From assembly GCA_039933015.1 (NCBI GenBank), contig JBDTOX010000086.1:1-7040 (forward strand): a DNA stretch of 7,040 bases, in the 5' to 3' direction. A model generated the notes under the pieces. It was not told the origin of the DNA, ran no database searches, and saw nothing but the letters and a program-made list of their open reading frames with translations. This document shows positions 1 through 6,124 of the stretch, one piece after another; within the stretch, counting starts at the first letter, position 1; every line of letters starts with the position of its first letter. Source of the stretch: JBDTOX01 sp039933015. Lineage in GTDB: Bacteria; Pseudomonadota; Gammaproteobacteria; Burkholderiales; Methylophilaceae. The position numbers and the translations under genes are program-made.

Positions 1-480
1 TAAGCAACGTCAACTGCGGGCTTGAGGCGCTGGAACGCAGGATTCGGGTCCTTACCCAAGGGGTTCTACCGACCCTCATGCAGCATTGCGGTGGCAAGCA
101 CCGCGAATCCCTCCCCGTCATGTAGTGCAGTGCTTCGGCGAGCATGAATGGACAAGGCTCGCCTGACAATGCGCTGCAGCCGACGTGGAAACAAGCCGAG
201 CAACTGAACGCCGGTATGACCATTCTTCTCGAAAGCAGCCGTTCGCCATCGTCGGGAAAGGGTCTATTCTGTTGAAAAACTCACTTCGCGTGTTTGGTGG
301 TCAAGAAAGCACCAATTTCCGGCAAACGCTTAACCATGAGAGTTGGGTTAGACATCAAGAGAAACATATCTGTGTCTTCGATGCCTTCCACACTTCCGGC
401 ATTGTGACTACGTGCCTGTGCGGATTCGAGGGTCTACGCCTCGGTCCTTGTGCCCGAAGGCACGATGCCAAATCGGCGGC
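1..480. other. Gene-poor remnant region, no intact gene
   Basis: I see no convincing intact gene here. The minus strand has a stretch at about 3-150 that is open except for one in-frame TAG (66-68), and another open stretch at 281-433 ending in TGA at 281-283. Neither has a family I recognise and both are too short to claim. At 271-282 the sequence gttgaaaaactc occurs; reverse-complemented (gagtttttcaac) it resembles sequence I associate with the ends of some insertion sequences, but no transposase or partner repeat is visible. The boundary with native hsdM sequence is at about 621/622, so this foreign or degenerate DNA really extends to about 621. Confidence 0.4.
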
Positions 481-621
481 TCAGTGCTTCGACGAGGAAG
501 CACATCCGTGCATCGTCGCGTTAGTGGGCATCGTGGCCACTCCCAGGTTCACCCCACAGCGGACAAGTGCGCGAGCTTGGCGTACGCCGCTTGCCGTCAA
601 CCCCGGCCCGCACCGGACCGT
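481..621 (-). other. Non-HsdM tail fused to the truncated hsdM frame
   Basis: After codon 288 of hsdM the frame runs 46 further codons to a TGA at 481-483. The encoded residues (TVRCGPGLTASGVRQARAL onward) do not resemble HsdM, where PPFN would follow. The change falls between positions 621 and 622. I do not recognise the source of this DNA. It is most simply read as a recombination or insertion breakpoint. Confidence 0.6.
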
Positions 622-1485
622 GTTGGCAAGAATGAAGTCAAAGCATAAATCCGGGTGCTGGTTACGGGTGAAGGTGTCCGCCGGCTCACGCCCAAGGTTG
701 AAGTCGATGCCACGGATAGCCAGATTCATCGCTGCCAGCCGCCATGTGGTAGGGTTGGATTCCTGTCCATAGATGGAGACATCGCCCAGCCTGCCACCGT
801 GGGCTTCAATGAATTTCTCGCTCTGTACAAACATACCACCAGAACCACAGCAGGGGTCATAGACCTTGCCATGATGCGGTGCGAGAACTGCCACCAGCGT
901 TTTGACGATGGAGGCTGGGGTATAGAACTGTCCACCTTTCTTGCCCTCAGCACTGGCGAACTGGCCGAGGAAGTATTCATATACCTGCCCTAGAACATCA
1001 CGGGCTTTACCGGGGTCGTCACCAAAACCGATGGTAGAAATCATATCCACTAACTCGCCGAGCTTGCCATCCGGTAGCTGTGCGCGGCCATAGCGTTTAT
1101 CCAGGATACCCTTAAGCTTGGGGTTCTCGGTTTCGATGATTGACAGGGCATCATCAATGCGTTTGCCAATATCCGGCTGCTTGGCAGATGCGCGTAGCGC
1201 CTCCCAGCGAGCAGGCTCCGGTACCCAGAAGACATTGACCTCCCTGTAGTAGTCGCGGTCTTCCAGTTCGTCAGCTAGTAGCTTGTCGTCAGCATCAGCC
1301 AGGAAATAATCATCCGACTTATCGGTAAATCGACGGGTAAGCTCAGCGCGCCTGGCAGCGAAGGTGTCGGATATATATTTGACAAAAATGAGGCCGAGGA
1401 CGAGGTGTTTGTACTCAGCGGCGTCCATATTGGCACGCAGCTTATCGGCAGATGCCCAGAGTATTTTTTTTATGTCGTTAAGCAT
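481..1485 (-). pseudogene. hsdM: Type I restriction-modification methyltransferase HsdM, 3'-truncated
   Basis: HsdM is the N6-adenine methyltransferase subunit of type I restriction-modification systems and acts with HsdS, and with HsdR for cleavage. Residues 1 to about 130 match the helical N-terminal domain. The SAM-binding part follows, with GQFYTP (185-190), motif I DPCCGSGGMF (210-219), and a YGQESNPTTWRLAAMNL segment (239-255). DFILAN (283-288) is the lead-in to the catalytic NPPF motif, but after Asn288 the reading frame continues as TVRCGPG and about 40 more unrelated residues. Full-length HsdM proteins are roughly 500 residues, so catalytic motif IV and the C-terminal half are gone. 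The native part ends at about base 622. No hsdS or hsdR lies nearby. The start ATG at 1485 fits the family's N-terminus (MLNDIKKILWASADKLR); the ribosome site is weak. The product is almost certainly inactive as a methylase. Confidence 0.88.
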
Positions 1486-1557
1486 TTGGTCTTATTAGGC
1501 GGATGTGTCAGGTGAAGATTATGAAGCGAGTTTACTTGAATGACTACTTATACCAGT

Positions 1558-1590
1558 GACCAACAAGATGGAGTAGGCATCTAGTTGGTC
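1558..1590. repeat. Imperfect hairpin upstream of hsdM
   Basis: Outer arms gaccaac (1558-1564) and gttggtc (1584-1590) and inner arms agatg (1566-1570) and catct (1578-1582) pair with one A-A mismatch and a 7-base loop. It lies about 72-105 bases upstream of the hsdM start codon. It could be an operator or part of the leader of hsdM; no T-tract follows on either strand, so a terminator is unlikely. Confidence 0.55.
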
Positions 1591-1990
1591 TCCGATATCA
1601 GGCTTGCTTTATAAGGTATTCGAGCCTGCCAGAGCAGGTTTATCAATTGCATTGAGCTGATGTCTCGGGAACCCCGCCCTGCAGTTGAAGGTGAGATCGA
1701 CCATTCTGCAAATCATCATGAGTGGAGCTGCTTGCCTGAGAGCTAACCATCCTTAGACTTGAACCTTGCCGTATTTCGCTCAAGATAGGCGGAGCACGTC
1801 AACCAGGCAGCAGCGACTATTTCGGTGCGTGTGGCGCTAGGTTGCAGTCTGGCAGATGCTGGCAATTAACTCCGGAATCCCAAATAAATCCCAGAAAGAG
1901 GCAGCCCAGGCACGCCTAAACCTTCGCGAGGCGAGGTTGGGCAGTGAATTCTCAGTCAGGAATGAGACGGACAGCAGGGTTCGAACGCAG

Positions 1991-2024
1991 GCCAGTTCCA
2001 TGGGCCTAGCCCCATGGAACTGGC
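1991..2024. repeat. Perfect inverted repeat, 14-bp arms
   Basis: Arms gccagttccatggg (1991-2004) and cccatggaactggc (2011-2024) are exact reverse complements around the 6-base spacer cctagc. No T-run follows on either side, so it is not a classical intrinsic terminator. It could be a protein-binding site, a recombination site or the remnant of facing inverted ends of a mobile element. Confidence 0.75.
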
Positions 2025-2250
2025 AGCCAATGAATGGATCTCGCGGGTATTCCGGGCAGCGACAGGCCGGACTACTTCGAGGCACTCTTCAGAGTGGCTA
2101 CATTCATGTGCGTCGCGGGGTTTGGGCTGCGCCAGCGTACTTCAGCTACGTGCGCCCCTGCCTTTTCATCCTACCTCCACCGCAATTCCGTGCCATCAGC
2201 GTGCAATATTTACGTTGAACTTTGACAGCATTTGCCGGGCTGTGGGAGGG

Positions 2251-2389
2251 TACGCCTGACGCTACTTTAAGGGCATCGGCGTAGCGTGGATCACGGGGCC
2301 GTAGCCCTAAGCAGCAGGGCAAAGTACGAAAGATGCAAGACGGGCGCCAGCCCGTACGGCATCTTCGTCCTGGCGTGGGCTGCAGGCCC
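2251..2389. repeat. Cluster of consecutive hairpins
   Basis: Four inverted repeats follow one another. They are: acgctac 2259-2265 with gtagcgt 2281-2287 (alternative pairing tacgcc 2251-2256 with ggcgta 2278-2283); gccct 2304-2308 with agggc 2316-2320; a two-part stem aagatgc/gcatctt (2330-2336, 2359-2365) enclosing acgggc/gcccgt (2340-2345, 2350-2355) with loop gcca; and gggc 2377-2380 with gccc 2386-2389. The density suggests a structured RNA or a structured DNA site such as an origin or an element end. No known RNA family was recognised. Confidence 0.5.
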
Positions 2390-2433
2390 CGATAGGGTCG
2401 GCTTCGGATTGCATGTAGGTGACACCATAAGCT

Positions 2434-2548
2434 ATAAGTTGCATTCATCTAAAATCAAGCAATTAAATTTCTATCTAACACCATAAGCTGCAACTAATTA
2501 CCCCCATAAGTCGCAAGTTTCCATAGGAATTTACGCATAAGTTGCAAT
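2434..2548 (+). repeat. Four degenerate direct repeats, ATAAGYYGCAA
   Basis: Copies are ataagttgca (2434-2443), ataagctgcaac (2483-2494), ataagtcgcaag (2506-2517) and ataagttgcaat (2537-2548). A partial extra copy, ccataagct, lies at 2425-2433 directly before the first. Several are preceded by CC. All are in the same orientation. Start-to-start spacings are 49, 23 and 31 bases. An AT-rich patch (about 2443-2480) sits between the first two. This arrangement fits arm-type sites of a tyrosine recombinase at an element end, or plasmid-like iterons; no integrase or rep gene is in the window, so the binding protein is unknown. Confidence 0.65.
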
Positions 2549-2752
2549 CAAGCTGGAAGCCGCGGTTTAGCTAGGCCGCTAACTTTAGATAGGCATTCTG
2601 GAGGTAAACAGTCACCTCGACATGCACGCCCTCAATGAGATGCCTCAGGTAGCACGTTAACTCCACAAGCCAAGCGTGAGGCGATCGGCAAGTTGATCGT
2701 GAAACATGGCCTTCTGAACGTTGCGCCCATTATTTTCTCGTCATATCGCCCT

Positions 2753-3067
2753 TTACGGCCTCAACAGGCGTTGGTCGGTATTGAATGGTGCGGGCTTCCG
2801 GATATCAATTTTTGAGAAATCAGGATGATAGGGATTGATCAGATAATTGTACTCAGCGGGGATCACTGCGCTGGGCACGCCAAGCACTGCGCTTTCCTGG
2901 TTATGCAACCAGTCATCGCCTATCTTCTGCAGGTCTTCCCTTGCGTCAAAGCCACGCCAGCCGTCGAATAGGTCTGCTTTATGGATCTGTTTAATTGCTA
3001 CCGCTGCATGCGAGCCTTGGCCACGGCAACCTTTGCTGCAGACGCTACGTCCAAAGAGTTGAACCAC
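2753..3067 (-). pseudogene. RES-domain toxin, C-terminal fragment
   Basis: Residues from about 31 to 100 match the C-terminal half of RES-domain proteins, the toxins of Xre-RES type II toxin-antitoxin pairs that deplete NAD+ in characterised members. The visible signature is W37, GDDWL (50-54), VPSAVIP (64-70), then EYNYLINPYHPDF (72-84). The serine in VPSAV is likely the S of the conserved Arg-Glu-Ser set. The Arg- and Glu-bearing N-terminal half is missing, since the first 25 or so residues (MVQLFGRSVCSKGCRGQ) do not look like the family. Family members usually have about 150-230 residues; this open frame has 104. No Xre-type antitoxin gene lies upstream. It is most likely a decayed remnant whose 5' part was lost, possibly with the rearrangement that left the palindrome at 3103-3147. 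The fold assignment is firm, activity is not expected. Confidence 0.75.
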
Positions 3068-3102
3068 TTCGCATATGGACTTGAACCATCCTCAGGGAGC
3101 AG

Positions 3103-3147
3103 ATGACTTCTCCCCTACCTAGGCAAGCCAGGTAGGGGAGAAGTCAT
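3103..3147. repeat. Perfect inverted repeat, 18-bp arms
   Basis: Arms atgacttctcccctacct (3103-3120) and aggtaggggagaagtcat (3130-3147) are exact reverse complements around the 9-base spacer aggcaagcc. Neither side continues into a T-run. It sits between the truncated RES gene and yghU. Possible readings are a bidirectional transcription block, a regulator-binding site, or two facing inverted ends left by a deleted insertion element. Confidence 0.8.
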
Positions 3148-3334
3148 TACGGTTATCGAGAAGAGCGGTCGCTTGCTGTTTGACCACATGAGCTGAGCAA
3201 CCTACGATGCAATGACTGTAGTCCTGGGCGGAGACATGGTAAGTGGCAATATCCATTCGGAACAGCCTAATGACATATGGAGCTGTGAGTAGACGCCTCT
3301 GAACGCGAATGCACGCTTGATATTTACTCAATAT

Positions 3335-3338
3335 GGAA
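3335..3338 (+). promoter_or_regulatory. Ribosome binding site deciding the yghU start
   Basis: GGAA lies 6 bases before the ATG at 3345. The alternative in-frame ATG at 3333 has no purine-rich tract upstream. The family N-terminus (a short leader followed by Y-x-P-x-x-VWTW) also favours 3345. Confidence 0.5.
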
Positions 3339-3344
3339 TCATCC

Positions 3345-4202
3345 ATGAAAAACGAATCGTCTTACACACCACCTGCCGTTTGGACCTGGAATATGGAAAG
3401 CGGCGGCAAGTTCGCAAACGTTAATCGCCCCATCGCGGGCGCCACCCACGACAAGAAGCTATCCGTGGGCAAACACCCGCTGCAGCTTTATTCGATGGCA
3501 ACGCCTAACGGTGTGAAAATTACCGTGATGCTTGAAGAGTTGCTGGCCCTGGGGCATTCGGGCGCCGAGTACGACGCATGGATTGTCGATATTATCGAAG
3601 GGGACCAGTTTTCCAGCGGCTTCGTCGAACTGAATCCGAATTCTAAAATTCCGGTCATGGTGGATCACAGTACAGCCGCCCCCACGCGAATATTCGAGTC
3701 CGGCTCCATCCTGCTTTATCTGGCGGAAAAATTCGGCGCGTTCCTCTCGTCCGATCCCGCGGCCCGCGCCGAGTCCCTGAACTGGCTGTTCTGGCAAGTA
3801 GGTAGTGCACCCTATCTGGGCGGTGGCTTTGGCCATTTTTATTCCTATGCGCCTGCCAAAATCGAATACGCGATAGATCGCTTTGCTATGGAAGTAAAGC
3901 GCGAACTCGACGTGTTGGACCGCCAGCTGGCGGACAACGCCTACCTCGCGGGCAACGAATACAGCATTGCCGACATCGCCACCTGGCCATGGTATGGCGC
4001 GCTTGCTCTGGGCAGGTTGTACGATGCTGGTGAGTTCCTACAGGTACAAACCTACCAAAACTTACAACGTTGGGCGAAGGAGATCGACAGCCGCCCCGCG
4101 GTAAGGCGCGGTCGTATGGTCAACCGCGCTTGGGGTGATCCAGAAAAACAGCTGCGTGAGCGGCACGATGCCGGCGACTTTGAAAGGATGACTCATGGCT
4201 AA
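3345..4202 (+). CDS. yghU: Glutathionyl-disulfide reductase, Nu-class GST YghU
   Basis: The protein closely resembles E. coli YghU, a cytosolic Nu-class glutathione transferase-fold enzyme that reduces disulfides and organic hydroperoxides using glutathione. With the start at 3345 it has 285 residues, against about 288 in E. coli. Recognisable segments, numbered from that start, are the leader with VWTWNME, then GKHPLQLYS opening the thioredoxin-like domain, the TPNG motif (53-56) expected to contact glutathione, NPNSKIP with the cis-proline region, and FESGSILLYLAEKFG (from 117) with the glutathione-binding ESGS. The all-helical C-terminal domain contains GGGFGHFY and SIADIATWPWY and ends in RGRMVNR and HDAGDFE, all typical of the family. 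Its stop codon overlaps the start of the next gene by 8 bases, so the two are likely co-translated. Nothing suggests damage. Confidence 0.95.
   Translation: MKNESSYTPPAVWTWNMESGGKFANVNRPIAGATHDKKLSVGKHPLQLYSMATPNGVKITVMLEELLALGHSGAEYDAWIVDIIEGDQFSSGFVELNPNSKIPVMVDHSTAAPTRIFESGSILLYLAEKFGAFLSSDPAARAESLNWLFWQVGSAPYLGGGFGHFYSYAPAKIEYAIDRFAMEVKRELDVLDRQLADNAYLAGNEYSIADIATWPWYGALALGRLYDAGEFLQVQTYQNLQRWAKEIDSRPAVRRGRMVNRAWGDPEKQLRERHDAGDFERMTHG
4183..4188 (+). promoter_or_regulatory. Ribosome binding site of the dehalogenase-like gene
   Basis: AAAGGA sits inside the last codons of yghU, 6 bases before the ATG at 4195. The overlap ATGGCTAA carries both the start of the downstream gene and the yghU stop, the layout expected for translational coupling. 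Confidence 0.65.
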
Positions 4203-4893
4203 TGACAATCGTGTTTCGATCATCGTTTTCGACGTGAACGAGACGCTTCTCGATATCACTACGCTCGAGCCCCTGTTCGAGCGTGTCTTCGGCGACCGTT
4301 CCGTTCTGAGGGAGTGGTTCGCGCAACTGATCCTCTACTCCCAGACGATGACCCTTTCCGGCCTTTACACGCCGTTCGGCCAGCTGGCCGTGGGAGGCCT
4401 GCGCATGGTGGCGTCGATCCGCGGCGTAACCCTCGCCGACGGCGACATTGATGAACTGAAGGCGCGGATGAGCACGATGCCGGCGCATCCCGACGCCGTC
4501 CCGGCACTCACCAGGCTGCGCGATGCGGGTTTCCGGCTTGTGACGCTGACAAATTCGGCGAGTGCATCTTCGCCCACGCCGCTTGAGCGCGCGGGGATCG
4601 GCGGATTCTTCGAACGTTCCTTCAGTGTCGAGGCGGTTCGAAAATTCAAGCCGGCTCCCGAAACGTACCGTCTCGTGGCAGAGGAGATGCGCGTCGAGAC
4701 GTCGGAGCTGTGCCTCGTCGCCTGTCATTTATGGGACACGATTGGCGCCCAGGCCGCTGGCTGCCGTGGCGCACTCGTTACACGCCCCTATAACGCCATT
4801 CTGCTCTCAGCAGAAGTGCCGATCCCGGACCTTGCCGCATCAGAACTGACCGACCTTGCCGATCAGATCGTTCGGCGCTGGCCGACATCCTGA
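4195..4893 (+). CDS. Haloacid dehalogenase type II-like hydrolase
   Basis: This 232-residue protein belongs to the HAD superfamily, type II haloacid dehalogenase branch; characterised members hydrolyse L-2-haloalkanoic acids to hydroxy acids through an aspartyl ester. Motif I is FDVNETLLD with nucleophile Asp13 and Thr17; an arginine in LREWF (Arg39) sits where the halide-binding Arg is expected. Motif II is TLTNS (117-121), motif III is KPAPETY (Lys152, Tyr158), and motif IV is ACHLWDTIGAQAAG with Asp181. In the classical L-DEX enzyme the residues before the last Asp include Ser175 and Asn177; here the equivalent positions are Ala176 and His178. That variant is common in type II homologues whose substrate is not established, so true dehalogenase activity is uncertain. 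It overlaps yghU by 8 bases and probably shares its transcript. Confidence 0.88.
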   Translation: MANDNRVSIIVFDVNETLLDITTLEPLFERVFGDRSVLREWFAQLILYSQTMTLSGLYTPFGQLAVGGLRMVASIRGVTLADGDIDELKARMSTMPAHPDAVPALTRLRDAGFRLVTLTNSASASSPTPLERAGIGGFFERSFSVEAVRKFKPAPETYRLVAEEMRVETSELCLVACHLWDTIGAQAAGCRGALVTRPYNAILLSAEVPIPDLAASELTDLADQIVRRWPTS

Positions 4894-5024
4894 TGGCCTA
4901 TCTCGCAACTCTACGGGAATACGTTTTGATCCGGCGAAAACAATACAAAGCAAGAATGACCAAAAATCCTAACAGGTCGCCTGAGTCGGGCGGTTTCGCC
5001 GGCGCTTGGCTTGGACGTTGAACG

Positions 5025-5048
5025 GCGGCTTTCTATTCAGTAAGCCGC
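5025..5048. repeat. 7-bp inverted repeat upstream of the small gene
   Basis: gcggctt (5025-5031) and aagccgc (5042-5048) are perfect complements separated by 10 bases, about 48 bases before the next start codon. It could be an operator or a leader hairpin; it is short enough to be chance. Confidence 0.35.
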
Positions 5049-5084
5049 ATAATGTAGCAGACAAGTTTTAACCACACGCAGAAC

Positions 5085-5090
5085 GGAGGA
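5085..5090 (+). promoter_or_regulatory. Strong ribosome binding site
   Basis: GGAGGA lies 5 bases before the ATG at 5096, which fixes the start of the MTH1187-family gene. Confidence 0.7.
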
Positions 5091-5095
5091 TCGAC

Positions 5096-5419
5096 ATGCT
5101 GGTAGCGTTTTCTGTTTGGCCGAACGGCGGGCTTAGCAGTGATTCCGTAGGCGACGCGGTCGCTGCGGTGGTAAGAATCGTCCGCGCTTCAGGGTGGCCG
5201 AATCGCACCGATTCGATGTTCACGACTATCGAAGGCGAGTGGGACGAGGTTTTCGACGTGATCCATCGCGCGACCGATGCCGTTGCGGCGTACGGAAAGC
5301 GGGTCGATCTGGTAATCGAGGCTGACATCCAGCCTAGGCATGACAACGAGCTCACCGGTAAGGTAGAGCATCTAGAGAAGGCCATTGCCGAACAGAACAA
5401 AGCGTCTGGTTCGACATAA
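5096..5419 (+). CDS. MTH1187/YkoF-like thiamine-binding protein
   Basis: The 107-residue product matches the MTH1187 family (thiamine-binding protein domain), small ferredoxin-like alpha/beta proteins of about 100 residues that form oligomers; related YkoF proteins bind thiamine or its precursors. Family features are the first strand (MLVAFSVWPNG), then SDSVGDAVAAVVRIVRASG as helix 1, FTTIEGEWDEVFDVIHRATDAV with the characteristic EGEWDEV (46-52) and helix 2, the strand RVDLVIEADIQPR, and a C-terminal helix KVEHLEKAIAEQNK. Length is normal. It is on the same strand as the yghU pair but about 200 bases away, and no thiamine biosynthesis or transport gene is visible, so its physiological role here is open. 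The convergent GST gene ends about 70 bases downstream. Confidence 0.85.
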   Translation: MLVAFSVWPNGGLSSDSVGDAVAAVVRIVRASGWPNRTDSMFTTIEGEWDEVFDVIHRATDAVAAYGKRVDLVIEADIQPRHDNELTGKVEHLEKAIAEQNKASGST

Positions 5420-5488
5420 TGTTTCGGCCCACAGGGCGGGGTGTGCGCAGCGCAACCTTGAACTTGTAGTGGGGAGTGACGGTATCGA

Positions 5489-6121
5489 TCAACGCTGCAT
5501 CAGTTGCTGACTGCGCGCGGCGCTGGGCCGCGCCGCCACCCGCGCAAACCACGGTCCCACGCGCGGCAAGCTACGGTCAAACGGCTGGTTTACCGTCAGC
5601 GCAAAATCCAGCCACACATATAGCCAGATATCGGCCACGCTGAAGCGCTCGCCACACAGGTACGGGCCGGCCCCGAGCATGCCGTCCAGCCAACGCAGGC
5701 GATCCTGTGCGATAGCCTTGAGGCCATCGGCTGCGTCCGGCAATACCGGAATGCGCGACTCGAATCGCGCCAGCCCTTCGTCATAGTGGTAGGCGTTGTG
5801 GATGAACTCGGTGATATTGAGCTCCACCCGGCGCCACCACTGCCGTGTCTGCGCGCGCTCCTCGGGCGTGCTCCCGATTAGTGCCGGCGCCGGATGCAGC
5901 TCCTCCAGGTACTCGGCAATGGCCACTGCTTCGCCGAGAGTACTGCCATCGTCGCAACGCAACGCCGGCGTCTGTCCGGCCGGGTTGATAGCCAGGAATG
6001 TCGGCTCGCGGTTTTCACCGGCTAATACGTCAACCGTCACGGCCGGCAACTGCAACTGCTTTTCCAGCAGGAACATCCGCAAGCAGCGGGGGGCCGGACT
6101 CTTCGCGTCATAGATCAGCAT
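5489..6121 (-). CDS. Glutathione S-transferase family protein
   Basis: A 210-residue cytosolic GST. The N-terminal thioredoxin-like domain (1 to about 80) starts MLIYDAKSPAPRCLRMFLLE; Ser8 and Cys13 are the candidate catalytic residues, and the context does not decide between a serine-type and a cysteine-type enzyme. NPAGQTPAL holds the cis-proline (Pro52), and GEAVAIAEYLEE (63-74) is the glutathione-contacting turn, with Glu64-Ala65 where Glu-Ser is usual. The C-terminal helical domain shows GPYLCGERFSVADIWLYVW with the N-capping box Ser161-x-x-Asp164. Length is ordinary. The start is supported by GGAAGGAAG 7 bases upstream. Only 3 bases separate it from the stop of the DUF302 gene, so they form one unit. 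The substrate cannot be deduced, and the protein is only distantly similar to the YghU homologue in this window. Confidence 0.9.
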   Translation of the reverse strand: MLIYDAKSPAPRCLRMFLLEKQLQLPAVTVDVLAGENREPTFLAINPAGQTPALRCDDGSTLGEAVAIAEYLEELHPAPALIGSTPEERAQTRQWWRRVELNITEFIHNAYHYDEGLARFESRIPVLPDAADGLKAIAQDRLRWLDGMLGAGPYLCGERFSVADIWLYVWLDFALTVNQPFDRSLPRVGPWFARVAARPSAARSQQLMQR

Positions 6122-6124
6122 AGG

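Larger units (their letters stand above)
1486..2752. other. Long gene-free stretch with hairpins and repeats
   Basis: About 1.27 kb separates the hsdM start from the RES toxin fragment. Open frames exist on both strands (for example plus 1856-2218 and minus 1837-2085), but none has recognisable domains, a good ribosome site or plausible composition, and they overlap each other. What the region does contain is structural: a hairpin at 1558-1590, a perfect palindrome at 1991-2024, consecutive hairpins at 2251-2389, and four ATAAGYYGCAA-like repeats at 2434-2548. I see no tRNA, rRNA or CRISPR array. Confidence 0.6.
3068..3344. other. Intergenic stretch with palindrome, no recognised gene
   Basis: A 75-codon minus-strand frame (3119-3346) crosses this stretch, but it begins inside the 5' end of yghU, starts within a palindrome arm at its 3' end and shows no domain. 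The plus strand has a frame with several stops. No -35/-10 pair that I would defend precedes yghU. Confidence 0.4.
4894..5095. other. Intergenic region before the thiamine-binding gene
   Basis: About 200 bases hold no ORF. Weak short stems occur near 4977-5000 but none is a clear terminator. A 7-bp inverted repeat lies at 5025-5048. The gap suggests that the downstream gene has its own promoter, though I cannot point to a reliable -35/-10 pair. Confidence 0.4.

Noticed and set aside
185..772. Plus-strand open frame of 195 codons across the hsdM end
   Set aside because: Its right part is antisense to well-supported HsdM sequence and its composition is unlike a protein; no domain or ribosome site is visible.
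1976..1995. GGTTCGAA at 1978-1985 resembling a tRNA T-loop
   Set aside because: The flanking bases do not form the five-pair T-stem and no anticodon arm or acceptor stem is found on either strand.
1856..2218. Plus-strand 120-codon frame in the gene-free region
   Set aside because: It overlaps an opposite-strand frame, crosses the 1991-2024 palindrome and shows no domain or ribosome site.
2434..2548. CRISPR array
   Set aside because: The repeats are short (about 11 bp), degenerate and unevenly spaced, unlike 25-36 bp near-identical CRISPR repeats, and no cas gene is present.
3119..3346. Minus-strand 75-codon frame as a possible antitoxin for RES
   Set aside because: No helix-turn-helix pattern; it begins inside yghU and ends in a palindrome arm.
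4120..4728. Minus-strand 202-codon frame opposite the dehalogenase-like gene
   Set aside because: Arginine- and histidine-rich shadow of a GC-rich gene that has clear HAD motifs on the plus strand.
4970..5000. Possible intrinsic terminator after the dehalogenase-like gene
   Set aside because: Only a 4-bp stem (cgcc/ggcg) with a short T-run; too weak to call.
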